From NCBI GenBank assembly GCA_022695795.1, contig MU404118.1, positions 1 to 64,000 of the forward strand: DNA of 64,000 bases, read 5' to 3'. Shown here one piece after another: positions 63,389 to 64,000 of the stretch (positions are counted from its first letter, which is position 1; each line of letters opens with the position of its first letter). The notes under the pieces were generated by a model, which searched no databases, had not been told where the DNA came from, and saw only the letters and a program-made list of their open reading frames with translations. This DNA is from Biscogniauxia marginata (Eukaryota; Ascomycota; Sordariomycetes; Xylariales; Xylariaceae). The translations under genes were made by a program, and so were the position numbers.

Positions 63389-64000
63389 AAGCCTGCCCTC
63401 CCACTTCAAGGGGGATGGATCTATGAGGCCCTATATACATATACACCTATACGATGACGGTCTAGTGACTATCTGGGGCCCAACCTTCCGACCCTTTTGA
63501 TCCTAGTGTTATCTTTATTATTCCTATGCTGTTAACCGTTATACCCCCTCATTTTAATGCTTTTCTTAATACTTTCCTCGGTGCCGCTTTTAATACTTCT
63601 TTCTGTGTTTTTTTATAATGACTAAATATTTAAAGATAATAATAAAGTTATATTTAATAAAAAATTTTTTTTTCATTTAATACATTATTTTTAACTTTAT
63701 AATATAAATTTATAAAAAAAAATTTTAATTACAAAGCTTTTTTATATTTAAATTACTTTTTATATAAATATAATTTTAATAATATTTATATAAAATTTCA
63801 AAATTTAAATATTATTCAAGCACTGACATAAGCTCGTGACAAGCTTGACACTTCGATGTAAATTACTTAAATTCCATGTAAAATATCTTCTTTCATTCGT
63901 ACCCATTCGTGTTTACTATCTACGCAACTATGATCTCGCCAGTCTGCCGAATATCACGGCTGCTTGATCCCACGTTGAAGGTAAATGTGCCGGTCGGCAA
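63389..64000. other. Right end with an AT-rich block (about 63597-63812)
   Basis: About 215 bp of almost pure A/T sequence with many TpA steps lies between normal-composition flanks. This fits a degraded repeat. I see no gene. The sequence after 63815 returns to normal composition and may approach a gene beyond the window. Confidence 0.55.

Overview
The window is nuclear DNA of a filamentous ascomycete, probably a Sordariomycete-like Pezizomycotina. The genes carry short GT-AG introns (54-140 bp mostly) with CTRAC-type branch points. The intergenic spacers are long and rich in TACCTAGGTA-type low-complexity clusters. The gene set is typically fungal: an ABC-F elongation factor 3, a RID-type DNA methyltransferase, a Zn2Cys6 regulator, a GPI-anchored Ser/Thr/Pro-rich protein and a Whi5/Nrm1-type G1/S repressor. 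Species cannot be fixed from the sequence alone.

Layout. 1-93 is a (TAA)31 microsatellite. 0.5-8.7 kb holds three + strand genes: an LRR protein, a coiled-coil protein and an intronless 3-ketoacyl-CoA thiolase. 8.7-14.9 kb is gene-poor, with a small membrane protein, a small Cys/TM protein, an unknown 366-aa protein and a frame-broken relic. 15.3-18.8 kb has a kelch protein interrupted by an in-frame TAG and a four-exon MetE-type methyltransferase. 19.9-22.6 kb is a GPI-anchored repeat protein. 25.8-28.1 kb is rid. 29.7-32.2 kb is a seven-exon Zn2Cys6 factor, followed directly by a solo LTR. 33.3-37.1 kb is EF3. 39.8-43.8 kb is a large HExxH protein whose active-site motif is created by splicing. 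46.2-49.6 kb is a TM plus acidic plus Lys-rich protein of unknown role. 53.1-54.6 kb is the Whi5/Nrm1 homologue. 56.0 kb is a glycine-zipper protein. 59.0-60.4 kb is a secreted nucleoside hydrolase with a frame conflict at its last intron. 61.0-62.3 kb is an unknown protein. Two further solo LTRs and an AT-rich block close the window.

The genes do not form one pathway or a biosynthetic cluster; most look like independent housekeeping or lineage-specific genes. The main connected theme is genome defence. An intact RID methyltransferase sits in the same window as three short LTR remnants, one of which shows G-to-A changes at its end, and several relics (kelch TAG, nucleoside hydrolase frame break, two frame-broken fragments). 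Exon models were built by hand. Where a spliced length is given, the exon lengths sum to a multiple of three unless I say otherwise.
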